Part shown: positions 1 to 7,300 of the stretch, one piece after another
Position numbering within the stretch: the stretch's first letter is position 1
How the letters are laid out: the number at the start of each line of letters is the position of its first letter
Origin: Verrucomicrobiota bacterium
GTDB taxonomy: Bacteria; Verrucomicrobiota; Kiritimatiellia; JAAZAB01
Assembly: GCA_018896395.1 (NCBI GenBank)
Contig: JAHIMN010000134.1
Location: forward strand, 1 to 23,592
DNA length: 23,592 nucleotides
Direction of reading: 5' to 3'
Notes under the pieces: model-generated
Seen by the model: only the letters and a program-made list of their open reading frames with translations
Database searches by the model: none
Told to the model about the DNA's origin: nothing
Made by a program: the position numbers and the translations under genes

Positions 1-2
1 TC

Positions 3-1304
3 CAGGCACAGGCCTGTCGGGTCGAGCCGGATGTCCGGATGAATCCGGTACTGCTGAAGCCCAACTCCGACACCGGTGCGCAGGTTATCCTGCTGGGCAA
101 GCCGGTGGGCAACATGACCGTGAGCGAATATATCCGTTACAAGCCGGAGGCGTTTAAGACGGTCTGCCGGGCCTATGACGGGCTGGCCGCCGAATACGAT
201 GCGATCGTATTGGAAGGCGCGGGCAGTCCGGCGGAAGTGAATCTCAAGCACCACGACATTGTCAACATGGCCATGGCGCAATACGCCCGGGCGAGGGTAC
301 TGCTGGTAGGCGATATTGACCGCGGCGGCGTGTTCGCCTCGTTCGTCGGCACGCTGGAGGTGTTGGCCGAGTGGGAACGCGCGCTGGTAGCCGGCTTTGT
401 GGTCAACCGCTTCCGCGGTCAGGAAGAGCTGTTGCACGACGCTCTGGACTATACCGAACGGCATACCGGCAAGCCGGTGTTCGGTGTTGTGCCTTACCTT
501 GCCAATCTGAATCTGCCGGAAGAGGACTCCGTCACCTTCAAAAGCCGCGCGTTAGACCAGGTCAGGCCGGGGAACAACAACGCGGTGGAAATCGCGATAA
601 TTGATCTGCCGCACGTTTCCAACTTCACTGATTTTGATCCGTTCCGCATGGAGCACGATGTTCATCTCCGGATCATACGCGCGGCCGATGAACTCTGCCA
701 TCCCGACGCCATTATCATACCCGGCAGCAAGAACACACTCGGCGATCTTGCCTATCTGAAGCACTCCGGTCTGGCCGAACGCATTGTTCGACTGGCCGCC
801 GAAGGAAAAACCGAGATCGTCGGCATCTGCGGCGGTTTTCAGATGATAGGGAAGGAAATCCGCGATCCGCAGTGCGTGGAATCCAGCGCGGGCACGGCCG
901 CCGGTTTGGAATTGCTGGATGTTCAAACCGTTATGGCCGTTGAAAAAACGCTGTTACGCGCGTCCGCCCGCCATGCGCTTTCCGGTTTGGAGGTTCAGGG
1001 CTACGAGATTCACCATGGACAGACGTGCACCGCCACGCTGGCACCGATTCTGGCGCGTCCCGATGGCGAGGTCGTCGGCATGGCAAATGCCGACGGCCGC
1101 ATTTGGGGCACTTACCTGCACGGTGTCTTTGATGCCGACCTGTTCCGCCGTTGGTTCATTGACCGTCTCAGGATCCACCGAGGGATGGCCGCAGAGGGCC
1201 GAGTCATGGCAGTCTATTCGATCGAACCTGCTTTGGAACAACTGGCCCAAATCGTCCGCCGGAGTTTGAAGATGGACGCGATTTATCGGCTCATGGGGTT
1301 GTAA
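3..1304 (+). CDS. cobQ: cobyric acid synthase (5'-truncated by window edge)
   Basis: Glutamine-dependent amidotransferase that amidates the b, d, e and g side chains of adenosylcobyrinic acid a,c-diamide to give cobyric acid. The reading frame is open from base 3. The codons before the first ATG (base 39) read QAQACRVEPDVR, which is typical family sequence just before MNPVLLKPNSD, so the gene is cut by the window edge and does not start at base 39. The missing part should be roughly the first 70-80 residues, including the P-loop. The dethiobiotin-synthetase-like half has GDIDRGGVFAS. The C-terminal type I glutaminase half has GSKNTLGDLAYL, the nucleophile Cys in GICGGFQMIG (codon at 828-830) and the His in GTYLHGVFD. 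The stop overlaps the next start by one base (TAATG), implying translational coupling in the cobalamin operon. Confidence 0.96.
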   Translation, partial: QAQACRVEPDVRMNPVLLKPNSDTGAQVILLGKPVGNMTVSEYIRYKPEAFKTVCRAYDGLAAEYDAIVLEGAGSPAEVNLKHHDIVNMAMAQYARARVLLVGDIDRGGVFASFVGTLEVLAEWERALVAGFVVNRFRGQEELLHDALDYTERHTGKPVFGVVPYLANLNLPEEDSVTFKSRALDQVRPGNNNAVEIAIIDLPHVSNFTDFDPFRMEHDVHLRIIRAADELCHPDAIIIPGSKNTLGDLAYLKHSGLAERIVRLAAEGKTEIVGICGGFQMIGKEIRDPQCVESSAGTAAGLELLDVQTVMAVEKTLLRASARHALSGLEVQGYEIHHGQTCTATLAPILARPDGEVVGMANADGRIWGTYLHGVFDADLFRRWFIDRLRIHRGMAAEGRVMAVYSIEPALEQLAQIVRRSLKMDAIYRLMGL

Positions 1305-2278
1305 TGAATTTAACTTATCAAATCTTGGCGGCTGTGGTTCTGGATCTCCTGGTAGGCGATCCGCGCTGGTTACCGCATCCGGTACGTGGCATTGGCCGGC
1401 TGGCTCAGTGGCTGGAGCGTCCCATGCGGCGTCTGATTCGCAATGAGAAAGCGGCCGGCATTGTGACGGTCTTGCTGGTGGTTTCAACCGCCGGCGTAAG
1501 CGTGTGGGGATTAATTTACCTTGCAAGACTTTGCCATTCAGTGGCGGCGGACATTGTCTCCGTGCTCCTGATCTACACGACCATCGCTACGCACGACTTA
1601 GCCCGGCACAGTTGCGCGGTATTTCGTGCTTTGGCCGCGGGCGATCTGGAGCAAGCCCGTCGGCGCGTGGCGGAGATTGTCGGCCGGGACACGGCCCATC
1701 TTGACGAGGCTGGGGTCGCCCGCGCGGCGGTTGAATGTGTGGCCGAAAGCATGGTGGATGGAATTACGGCGCCGTTATTTTTCGCGATCCTGGCCGGGCC
1801 GGTGGGAGCGATGATGTATCGGGCAATCAACACCCTGGATTCGACCTTTGGTTATACAAATGACTGCTATATTCGGTTCGGCTGGGCGGCGGCCAGGCTG
1901 GACGATCTGGCTAATTACCTGCCCTCGCGCGTCACGGCGCCGTTGATCGGTTGCGCGGCGGCGATCCTGGGCCGGCGGCCGGTGCAGTCGTGGCGAATCC
2001 TGCGGCGCGATGGCCGCAAGCACGCCAGCCCAAATGCAGGCTTGTCGGAGGCCGCGATGGCCGGCGCTTTGGGCATTCAACTGGGCGGGTTGAGCTATTA
2101 CGATGGCGAGAGGCTGGAAAAACCAGCCATAGGCGAACCGATCGTTCCTATTGCGGCTGAACACATCCTTGCGACCAATGCCGTGATGTTCTTCACGCTG
2201 GCGTTATTCCTGGCGCTCGGATTGGCGGTCCGTATCGGAGTTATGCATGTGTGGTACGTCTGGAGGATAAACGCATGA
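1304..2278 (+). CDS. cbiB: adenosylcobinamide-phosphate synthase CbiB
   Basis: Inner-membrane enzyme that attaches the aminopropanol (phosphate) arm to adenosylcobyric acid. In aerobic-pathway nomenclature it is CobD. The 324-residue length is normal for the family. The N-terminus carries the hallmark LDLLVGDPRWLPHPVRGIG; later conserved blocks are DGITAPLFFAILAGPVGA, followed by MYRAINTLDSTFGY, then SPNAGLSEAAMAGALGIQL. Several hydrophobic stretches (about residues 45-90, 155-175 and 295-315) fit a polytopic membrane protein. The ATG overlaps the cobQ stop by one base, and its own stop overlaps the cobO start as ATGA. No separate promoter is visible, so it is read through from cobQ. Confidence 0.95.
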   Translation: MNLTYQILAAVVLDLLVGDPRWLPHPVRGIGRLAQWLERPMRRLIRNEKAAGIVTVLLVVSTAGVSVWGLIYLARLCHSVAADIVSVLLIYTTIATHDLARHSCAVFRALAAGDLEQARRRVAEIVGRDTAHLDEAGVARAAVECVAESMVDGITAPLFFAILAGPVGAMMYRAINTLDSTFGYTNDCYIRFGWAAARLDDLANYLPSRVTAPLIGCAAAILGRRPVQSWRILRRDGRKHASPNAGLSEAAMAGALGIQLGGLSYYDGERLEKPAIGEPIVPIAAEHILATNAVMFFTLALFLALGLAVRIGVMHVWYVWRINA

Positions 2279-2856
2279 ATCCAGCGCCGCGAATTCTGCT
2301 TTTCACCGGCGACGGCAAGGGGAAGACCACCGCCGCACTCGGCATCGCCATCCGCGCCCTGGGCCATAATCTGCCGACGCTGATTATCCAGTTTATCAAA
2401 TGCGACGACTCCACCGGTGATGACCGGTCCACCGGCAATGGCCGGTCCACCGGCGATGGCCGGTCCACCGGCGAATATTCCGTGTTCAGTCGGTTGCCGG
2501 GTGTGGAAATCCGGCAGACCGGTCTGGGTTTCATCCCGCCGCGCTCGTCGCCGCAGTTTGCGGATCATCGGCGGGCGGCCCGCCTGGCTTTAGATGCGGC
2601 GGCGCTGGCGCTGGCGGCGGGGAAATATCGCTTGGTCATCCTCGACGAAATATGCACGGCCGTCGCTAAAAACTTACTGACCGAGGAGGCCGTCATCCGG
2701 ACGGTAAAGCAAGCGCCGAGCGACGCCATTGTGGTGCTGACCGGTCGCGGGGCGGAAAAAGGACTGATCGCCTTGGCGGATACAGTGACCGAAATGCGTT
2801 GTGTGAAACATGCCTATCAGCAAGGCCGGAAGGCGCAGGAAGGTGTGGAACTTTGA
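2275..2856 (+). CDS. cobO: corrinoid adenosyltransferase, CobO/CobA/BtuR type, with internal repeat insertion
   Basis: Transfers the 5'-deoxyadenosyl group of ATP to the cobalt of reduced corrinoids. The start is ATG 2275, overlapping the cbiB stop (ATGA) and preceded by GGAG at about 2260-2263. The longer frame from 2251 would begin inside cbiB. The protein is 193 residues. P-loop TGDGKGKTTA is at residues 11-20, followed by ALGIAIRALGH and the IIQFIK strand; further on come VILDEICTAV (Walker-B-like) and VVLTGRGAEKGLI, and the C-terminus AYQQGRKAQEGVEL matches the usual family end. Residues 44-67 hold four tandem copies of a six-residue unit of the RSTGDG type, in the loop after QFIK where other members have a short connector ending in GE. 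Fold and catalytic residues appear intact. Confidence 0.93.
   Translation: MNPAPRILLFTGDGKGKTTAALGIAIRALGHNLPTLIIQFIKCDDSTGDDRSTGNGRSTGDGRSTGEYSVFSRLPGVEIRQTGLGFIPPRSSPQFADHRRAARLALDAAALALAAGKYRLVILDEICTAVAKNLLTEEAVIRTVKQAPSDAIVVLTGRGAEKGLIALADTVTEMRCVKHAYQQGRKAQEGVEL
2404..2475 (+). repeat. in-frame 18-bp tandem repeat (4 units) inside cobO
   Basis: Four consecutive 18-bp units (2404-2421, 2422-2439, 2440-2457, 2458-2475) of the form GRCCGGTCCACCGGCGAT. Units 3 and 4 differ only in the last base, and unit 1 is the most divergent. They encode DDSTGD, DRSTGN, GRSTGD and GRSTGE. Because 18 is a multiple of 3, copy-number change keeps the frame. The graded divergence suggests expansion by slippage. 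Confidence 0.93.
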
Positions 2857-2857
2857 T

Positions 2858-4297
2858 ATGAGCTGTACGCGAATAGTTATTGCGGCAACCGGCAGTGGCG
2901 TCGGCAAAACTTCCACCGCCATAGCGCTTATCCGCTCCCTGCGTCGGCGCGGATTGCGTGTGCAGACGTTCAAGGTGGGACCGGATTTTCTCGATCCCAC
3001 CCATCTGGCGCTCGTGTCCGACCGGCCGTGCTACAACCTTGATGGCTGGATGTGCGGCAAGGACTATGTGCTTGACCTTTTCCAGCGCAAGACGGCCGAC
3101 GCCGATATCGCGGTGATCGAAGGCGTCATGGGTTTGTTCGATGGCGCCTCCCCGGAGAACGCGGAAGGCAGTACGGCGGAAATCGTCCGGTGGCTGAAGG
3201 CCCCCGTGCTGCTGGTGACCGGCGCCCATGGCGTGGCTCGCAGTATGGCCGCCACAGTGAAAGGCTTCACCACATTCGAGCCCGGCCTGACCGTGGCCGG
3301 CGTTATCGCCAACCATTGCGGGTCCAACCGACAAGCCGCGTGGCTGACCGCGTCCTTGGCGTCGGCTTTGTTGCCGCCCTTGCTCGGTGCAATCCCCCGC
3401 GGCGCTTTCCCTGATCTGCCCAGCCGCCATCTCGGACTGGTAACAGCCAGCCACCAGAGTCTTTCGGCAACCATCCTGGATGCTTTCGCCGGCGCGTTGG
3501 AGCAGCATGTGAGGATTGACGAAATTATCCGGCAGGCCGCACGTGCGCCGACGCTTCATCTTCAGGCAGGCATAGCGCCGGCGGCTCCCAAGGCGGCGAA
3601 TTCAACCGTTACCATCGGCATCGCGCGCGACGCCGCTTTCCATTTCTACTATCCAGACAACCTTGAAACTTTGCAGTCGCAGGGCGCCCGACTGGTTTTC
3701 TTCTCCCCGCTCGGAGACAGCACGCTGCCCGAGTGTCTCGATGCCGTCTATCTTGGCGGCGGTTATCCGGAAGAATACGCCGCGGAGTTGTCACGCAACA
3801 CTGGTCTGCTCGACTCCCTGCGCGGTTTTGTCGCCAGGGGCGGGGTGCTTTACGCCGAATGCGGTGGAATGATTTATCTTTCGCAAGGTATCGAGACCCG
3901 CGCCGGCGCGCGCTTTTCCCTGGCAGGTATACTGCCGTTCTGGACGCGCATGCACGCGAAGCGCAAAGCACTCGGCTACGTTGAAGTGACACTGACGGCC
4001 GATACCCTGTGGGGACAGCGCGGCGATGTCCTGCGCGGCCATGAATTCCACTACTCCGAAATCGTGAAGCCGACGCCAGCCGGTTGGAAGACGGCCTACC
4101 AAATTCGCTATCAGCGGAAAACAGCTCCGATTCAGGAGGGATTTCAGCGCGGCCGCGTGCTGGCCAGCTACGCGCATCTGCATTTCGCCTCGCATCCAGG
4201 CGCGGCCCGGTCGTTCGTGGAGTTCGTACGGAAAGGATGGGATGATCCGATGAACATCGTTAGCAACTCAACAAGCGGAAAGGAGGTGAGATCATGA
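2858..4297 (+). CDS. cbiA: cobyrinic acid a,c-diamide synthase
   Basis: ATP- and glutamine-dependent amidation of the a and c acetate side chains of cobyrinic acid (CbiA) or hydrogenobyrinic acid (CobB). The start is ATG 2858, one base after the cobO stop; the in-frame start at 2810 would overlap cobO and precede the natural N-terminus. The protein is 479 residues, as usual. The N-terminal P-loop is ATGSGVGKTS (residues 10-19), followed by QTFKVGPDFLDPTHL and VIEGVMGLFDG, all family signatures. The C-terminal glutaminase domain starts near IGIARDAAFHFYYPDNLE, with the nucleophile Cys335 in LYAECGGMIYL and the His pair in SYAHLHFASHP. The stop overlaps the start of a tiny peptide gene (ATGA), so that gene is translated as part of the cobalamin operon. 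CbiA rather than CobB is inferred from length and from cbiC nearby; the aerobic route is not excluded. Confidence 0.95.
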   Translation: MSCTRIVIAATGSGVGKTSTAIALIRSLRRRGLRVQTFKVGPDFLDPTHLALVSDRPCYNLDGWMCGKDYVLDLFQRKTADADIAVIEGVMGLFDGASPENAEGSTAEIVRWLKAPVLLVTGAHGVARSMAATVKGFTTFEPGLTVAGVIANHCGSNRQAAWLTASLASALLPPLLGAIPRGAFPDLPSRHLGLVTASHQSLSATILDAFAGALEQHVRIDEIIRQAARAPTLHLQAGIAPAAPKAANSTVTIGIARDAAFHFYYPDNLETLQSQGARLVFFSPLGDSTLPECLDAVYLGGGYPEEYAAELSRNTGLLDSLRGFVARGGVLYAECGGMIYLSQGIETRAGARFSLAGILPFWTRMHAKRKALGYVEVTLTADTLWGQRGDVLRGHEFHYSEIVKPTPAGWKTAYQIRYQRKTAPIQEGFQRGRVLASYAHLHFASHPGAARSFVEFVRKGWDDPMNIVSNSTSGKEVRS

Positions 4298-4392
4298 AGA
4301 AAAAGAAGACGATCATTGCGTTTCGACGGACGTGCAAGAGTAGCGGCGCCGGGCTTTCGCACTACATCCTGCTCGAAAAGAAAGTGAAGTAA
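4294..4392 (+). CDS. cbpA: short RiPP-like precursor peptide, CbpA-like
   Basis: A 32-residue peptide: basic N-terminus MKKKKTIIAFRRT, then CKSSGAGLSHYIL and LEKKVK. Three things support a real gene: a near-perfect Shine-Dalgarno AGGAGGTGA at 4281-4289 with ideal spacing, an ATGA overlap with the cbiA stop, and a radical SAM/SPASM gene starting 94 bases downstream. From memory it resembles the CbpA family, short modified-peptide precursors found in cobalamin gene clusters next to the radical SAM enzyme CbpB. I could not verify this by a search. Potential modification sites are Cys14, the Ser/Gly stretch 16-22, His23 and Tyr24. No Gly-Gly leader cleavage site, protease or exporter is visible nearby, so the product may stay in the cytoplasm. 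The function is unknown; a role in corrinoid handling is inferred only from context. Confidence 0.75.
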   Translation: MKKKKTIIAFRRTCKSSGAGLSHYILLEKKVK

Positions 4393-4400
4393 CCGAACAA

Positions 4401-4432
4401 GGCAGGATTCGGTTGACATCCCGGATCCTGCC
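4401..4432 (+). promoter_or_regulatory. strong hairpin between peptide and radical SAM genes
   Basis: GGCAGGATTCGG (4401-4412) pairs with CCGGATCCTGCC (4421-4432): a 12-bp stem with one G-U pair and an 8-base loop, starting 8 bases after the peptide stop. No real T-run follows, so it is not a classic Rho-independent terminator. It could be an mRNA 3'-end stabiliser or a partial attenuator, lowering maturase expression relative to the peptide. Confidence 0.6.
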
Positions 4433-4455
4433 TTCAATCAACTTTGAAATAAGAC

Positions 4456-4475
4456 AAGCGCCTTATCAGGCGCTT
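4456..4475 (+). promoter_or_regulatory. second hairpin just upstream of the radical SAM ribosome site
   Basis: AAGCGCCT (4456-4463) and AGGCGCTT (4468-4475) form a perfect 8-bp stem with a TATC loop. It ends 2 bases before the weak ribosome site GGGGA (4478-4482) of the radical SAM gene. It may act as a weak terminator (followed by only TTT counted within and after the stem) or modulate translation. Confidence 0.5.
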
Positions 4476-4486
4476 TCGGGGAAACA

Positions 4487-5896
4487 ATGTTAATGACAAA
4501 AATCAACAGTCTCGCATCTTCGCGCGGAATTTATTTTAACACGGGTTGCGGTCCGTCGCTGCAGCCTATCGCCATCGGCCATCCGACCTATCTGGGCTTG
4601 ATAGACCCCGATGCGGCTTTCTGGTCCCTAGTGCGGAAGGACAAGCTGGGCGCCGCTCTGACCGACGGGGCCTTTCTGCGCGCGTACCGGGTTAAAAGGG
4701 ATTCTTTCCTCCGGGAAATGCACAAATTGCGTTTTGAGATGAAACCGCTGGCCGTCTATTTCAACCCCACCGAGCGGTGCAACTTGAATTGCGCGTATTG
4801 CTACATACCCGACGGCATGCGGCGCAGCGGCGTGCACATGTCGAAGGCCCGGGTCGAGGAAGCGCTCGGCATCTTGCGGACCTACTTTAAGAAGACACTG
4901 CCGAAGGGCGTCAAACCCCAGATCATTTTTCACGGTTCCGAACCGATGCTGGTCCGCGATGCCGTCTTTGCGGCGATCCGGGAGCATAGCGACTACTTTC
5001 GCTTCGGGGTGCAAACCAACGGCACCTTGCTGGACGAGGCCGCGCTGAAGTTTCTGACGTCCAATCAGATCGGAATCGGCCTTTCGCTGGACGGGCACGC
5101 TGCCGGCATTGCCGACCGCACCCGCCGGACATGGAGCGGGGCAGGAACCTTCAGCCGTGTCGTGGCGGCTATGAAGGCCCTGCGGGGGTATCCCAATTAC
5201 AACGTCATTTGTACGGTGACCCGTGAGAACATGCGCTCTCTGAACGCCATGGTGAATTTCCTGCATGCGCATGAAGTGCCCGTCTGCATGCTCAATCCCG
5301 TGCGTTGCACCCGGCCGGGGGCGCGCAAAATCAAACCGTCTGACCATGAGCTGGCCCGTTACTACCTGCGCGCGCTGGATCGCACGCTTGAGCTTTACCG
5401 CAAGAGCGGCCGCAAGCTGGTCGTGGCGAATTTTGCGAACATCCTGGTTGGCATCATGGCGCCTAGCGCGCGGCGGCTCATGTGCGACATCTCGCCGTGC
5501 GGCGGCGGACGTTGCTTCTTCGCGGTATCGGCAAGAGGCGATTTGTTCCCATGCAGCGAATTCGTCGGCTTGGCGGAATTCAATGGAGGCAATCTGTTCG
5601 AGGGTAAGCTGGCGGCGGCGCTGAAATCACCCGCTTTTACCAAGGTCACATCGCGGAAAGCCGAGGACATTAGACCCTGTCGCTCTTGCGCAGTCCGGCA
5701 TTTCTGCGGTTCTCCCTGCCCCGCGGAGGCGCAGGAGATGAACGGGGGGATGCAACAGCCCGGCGCTTTTTGTGAATTGTACGAGGAACAAGTGCGGTAT
5801 GCCCTCTGCCTGATAGCGAATGGCCGGGCCGAGGCATACCTCTGGGATGGCTGGGACCGGGGAACCGCGGAGACGTTGAACATAAAAATCCTGTAG
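4487..5896 (+). CDS. cbpB: radical SAM/SPASM peptide-modifying enzyme, CbpB-like
   Basis: A 469-residue radical SAM enzyme predicted to modify the 32-residue peptide encoded just upstream. Residues 98-105 carry the CX3CX2C cluster motif (C98, C102, C105 in CNLNCAYCY). FHGSEPML (148-155) corresponds to the SAM-binding GGEP-type region, with QTNGTLL (176-182) and GLSLDG (198-203) as later barrel strands. The C-terminal third has a SPASM-like set of cysteines: C333, C338, C343, C356, then C398, C401, C407, C411 and C429 (pattern CX2CX5CX3C...C), suggesting two auxiliary Fe-S clusters. The first ~85 residues are an extra domain that may bind the peptide. ATG 4487 is used, with GGGGA upstream; ATG 4493 is possible. 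It lies between cbiA and cbiC in the cobalamin operon. The CbpB family name is recalled, not checked. Other SPASM maturase families are the alternative. Confidence 0.82.
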   Translation: MLMTKINSLASSRGIYFNTGCGPSLQPIAIGHPTYLGLIDPDAAFWSLVRKDKLGAALTDGAFLRAYRVKRDSFLREMHKLRFEMKPLAVYFNPTERCNLNCAYCYIPDGMRRSGVHMSKARVEEALGILRTYFKKTLPKGVKPQIIFHGSEPMLVRDAVFAAIREHSDYFRFGVQTNGTLLDEAALKFLTSNQIGIGLSLDGHAAGIADRTRRTWSGAGTFSRVVAAMKALRGYPNYNVICTVTRENMRSLNAMVNFLHAHEVPVCMLNPVRCTRPGARKIKPSDHELARYYLRALDRTLELYRKSGRKLVVANFANILVGIMAPSARRLMCDISPCGGGRCFFAVSARGDLFPCSEFVGLAEFNGGNLFEGKLAAALKSPAFTKVTSRKAEDIRPCRSCAVRHFCGSPCPAEAQEMNGGMQQPGAFCELYEEQVRYALCLIANGRAEAYLWDGWDRGTAETLNIKIL

Positions 5897-5906
5897 GTGA
5901 AGCGCC

Positions 5907-5941
5907 CCGCGTCAAGCCGCGGTGCCTCCTGGCATAGGAGG
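5907..5941 (+). promoter_or_regulatory. hairpin pair upstream of cbiC, one sequestering AGGAGG
   Basis: CCGCG (5907-5911) pairs with CGCGG (5918-5922). CCTCCT (5925-5930) pairs with AGGAGG (5936-5941) across a 5-base loop. The buried AGGAGG is the best ribosome-binding sequence in this spacer, yet no start codon lies at normal distance from it (the following GTG runs into TAG after three codons). It may be a regulatory leader or a relic. Confidence 0.4.
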
Positions 5942-5973
5942 GTGATTCAGTAGCGGGCGCGGAAAACAAGAAA

Positions 5974-6657
5974 ATGGTGGCGTGTCCGATGAAAGCAAGC
6001 ATGTATTCATTCCTGGCTGCTCCCCTGAGTGGTCCGGAAATTGAGCGGCGCTCGTTTGCGATCATTGACGCCGAAACCGGCGCCCACGGTTTTGCGCCGG
6101 ATCAGTGGGAAATTGTGCGCCGCATGCTCCACACGGCCGGCGACTTGAGCCTGGCGCAAGCGGTCCGGTTCACGCCGGATGCTGTGGCAAGCGGCGCGGC
6201 GGCGCTGCGCGCGGGCGCGCTGCTTTATGTGGATTCGAACATGATCCGTGCCGGGCTTTCGATGGCGCGGCTGCGTCGGGTTCACGCGAGCTACGCCCCT
6301 GGGAAAATCCACTGCCATGTGGCTGATGACGATGTAGCGCGGGAGGCTTTACAGGCGGGGCTTCCGCGCTCGCTGTTTGCCATCCGCAAAGCGCGTGCCA
6401 TCCTGCACGGCGGTATTGTGGCGTTAGGCAACGCGCCCGTCGCTTTGCTGGAGCTGAACCGGATGATCCTGGAAGATGGTGTGCGCCCGGCACTGGTCAT
6501 TGGCATGCCGGTCGGTTTTGTTCACGTGGAGGAGAGCAAGGAAGAACTGCTGGCGCTGCCGGTGCCCTCGATTGTTGTGGCCGGCCGGCGTGGCGGCAGT
6601 AATCTGGCGGTGAGTGTGGTCCACGCCCTGTGCACGGTGGCAGGTGGCAGAAAATAA
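5974..6657 (+). CDS. cbiC: precorrin-8X / cobalt-precorrin-8 methylmutase
   Basis: Moves the methyl group from C-11 to C-12 of the corrin ring, yielding (cobalt-)hydrogenobyrinic or cobyrinic acid. The protein is 227 residues, normal for CbiC/CobH. Family blocks: PEIERRSFAIID near the N-terminus, RMLHTAGDL with the presumed catalytic His, LLYVDSNMIRAGL, and near the C-terminus VIGMPVGFVHVEESKE and GRRGGSNLAVSVVHAL. The start is uncertain: ATG 5974 has weak upstream GGAAAA, and ATG 5989 and 6001 are in frame and would lose nothing conserved. It is the last corrin gene here, 77 bases after the radical SAM gene, and presumably cotranscribed. No terminator is visible after it before the toxin-antitoxin pair. 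Confidence 0.94.
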   Translation: MVACPMKASMYSFLAAPLSGPEIERRSFAIIDAETGAHGFAPDQWEIVRRMLHTAGDLSLAQAVRFTPDAVASGAAALRAGALLYVDSNMIRAGLSMARLRRVHASYAPGKIHCHVADDDVAREALQAGLPRSLFAIRKARAILHGGIVALGNAPVALLELNRMILEDGVRPALVIGMPVGFVHVEESKEELLALPVPSIVVAGRRGGSNLAVSVVHALCTVAGGRK

Positions 6658-6677
6658 TTTCTAAACTACTGCGGCTA

Positions 6678-6706
6678 TTGACTTGACTATGCACGGCCAA
6701 TATGGG
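6678..6706 (+). promoter_or_regulatory. candidate promoter of the toxin-antitoxin pair
   Basis: TTGACT (6678-6683), a 17-base spacer and TATGGG (6701-6706) lie just ahead of the antitoxin ATG at 6718. A second overlapping TTGACT is at 6683-6688. The -10 box is weak. Confidence 0.35.
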
Positions 6707-6717
6707 ACAGTAAAAAC

Positions 6718-6975
6718 ATGACAACAGTAACTGTAACACAAGCTGCCAAAGATTTCGCAGGGACGCTTCGCCGCGTCACTGTCGAACATGAATCCGTTGT
6801 TCTTAAGCGTGGACGCCGGACCGTGGCCGTCATGTTGTCGCCGGCTGTGTTGGACGCGCTGGAAGACCTTGAAGACATCCGCCAGGCGGACAAGGCAATG
6901 GCTGCGTATGACCGCGATCCGTCCGGCGCGATCACGCTGGAAGAATACGAACGCCGACGTGGGAGCAAGGTGTGA
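6718..6975 (+). CDS. antitoxin, Phd/YefM type
   Basis: An 85-residue protein whose N-terminus, MTTVTVTQAAKDFAGTLRRV, followed by VEHESVVLKRGRRTVAVMLSP, matches the DNA-binding domain of Phd/YefM antitoxins (family pattern: T-x-A-R-x-x-F, then a repeat of basic/hydrophobic residues before a conserved V-L-x-x). The rest, EDLEDIRQADKAMAAYDRD to ERRRGSKV, is acidic-helical, as expected for the toxin-neutralising tail. The antitoxin would bind the partner toxin and autorepress the pair. The stop overlaps the GTG start of the downstream toxin (GTGTGA), a common toxin-antitoxin arrangement. Confidence 0.85.
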   Translation: MTTVTVTQAAKDFAGTLRRVTVEHESVVLKRGRRTVAVMLSPAVLDALEDLEDIRQADKAMAAYDRDPSGAITLEEYERRRGSKV

Positions 6976-7229
6976 AATACACGGTCCGGCTTGATCGAGG
7001 CCCTCGGAAGTTCCTCGATGGTCTGCATGGCGACGTCTATGCCCGCATTATTTTTGCATTACGCGCCCTGATCGAGAATCCTCGCCCGCATGGAGTCAAG
7101 AAGCTGAAAGGCTACCGCGACTACTGGCGCATCCGTGTTGGGGATTACCGTGTCATCTACACCATTCAGGACGACCGCTTGCTTGTGGTTGTCATCCGCA
7201 TCGGCCACCGCCGGGAAGTGTATGACTGA
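6972..7229 (+). CDS. RelE/ParE superfamily toxin
   Basis: An 85-residue basic protein starting with GTG inside the antitoxin stop. The sequence MKYTVRLDRGPRKFLDGL, the central LIENPRPHGVKKLKG and the C-terminal YWRIRVGDYRVIYTIQDD followed by LVVVIRIGHRREVYD are hallmarks of RelE-type ribosome-dependent mRNA interferases (R-x-G-D-Y-R-x-x-Y and H-R-x-x-x-Y). Family knowledge predicts cleavage of mRNA at the ribosome during stress and neutralisation by the cognate antitoxin. The module separates the cobalamin operon from lower-GC accessory genes, so it may mark an insertion point or stabilise the neighbouring DNA. Confidence 0.9.
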   Translation: MKYTVRLDRGPRKFLDGLHGDVYARIIFALRALIENPRPHGVKKLKGYRDYWRIRVGDYRVIYTIQDDRLLVVVIRIGHRREVYD

Positions 7230-7300
7230 AAACCGGTCTTGCCGGAAACCGCCGCCTTGGCCTTGACGGACATAGGAAATTATGACGGAGGGAGAATCAT

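Noticed and set aside
2693..3559. 288-residue minus-strand frame opposite cbiA
   Set aside because: Antisense shadow in high-GC coding DNA.
4413..4450. Possible promoter TTGACA at 4413-4418 ahead of the radical SAM gene
   Set aside because: The TTGACA lies in the loop of a hairpin and no -10 box occurs at 16-18 bases.
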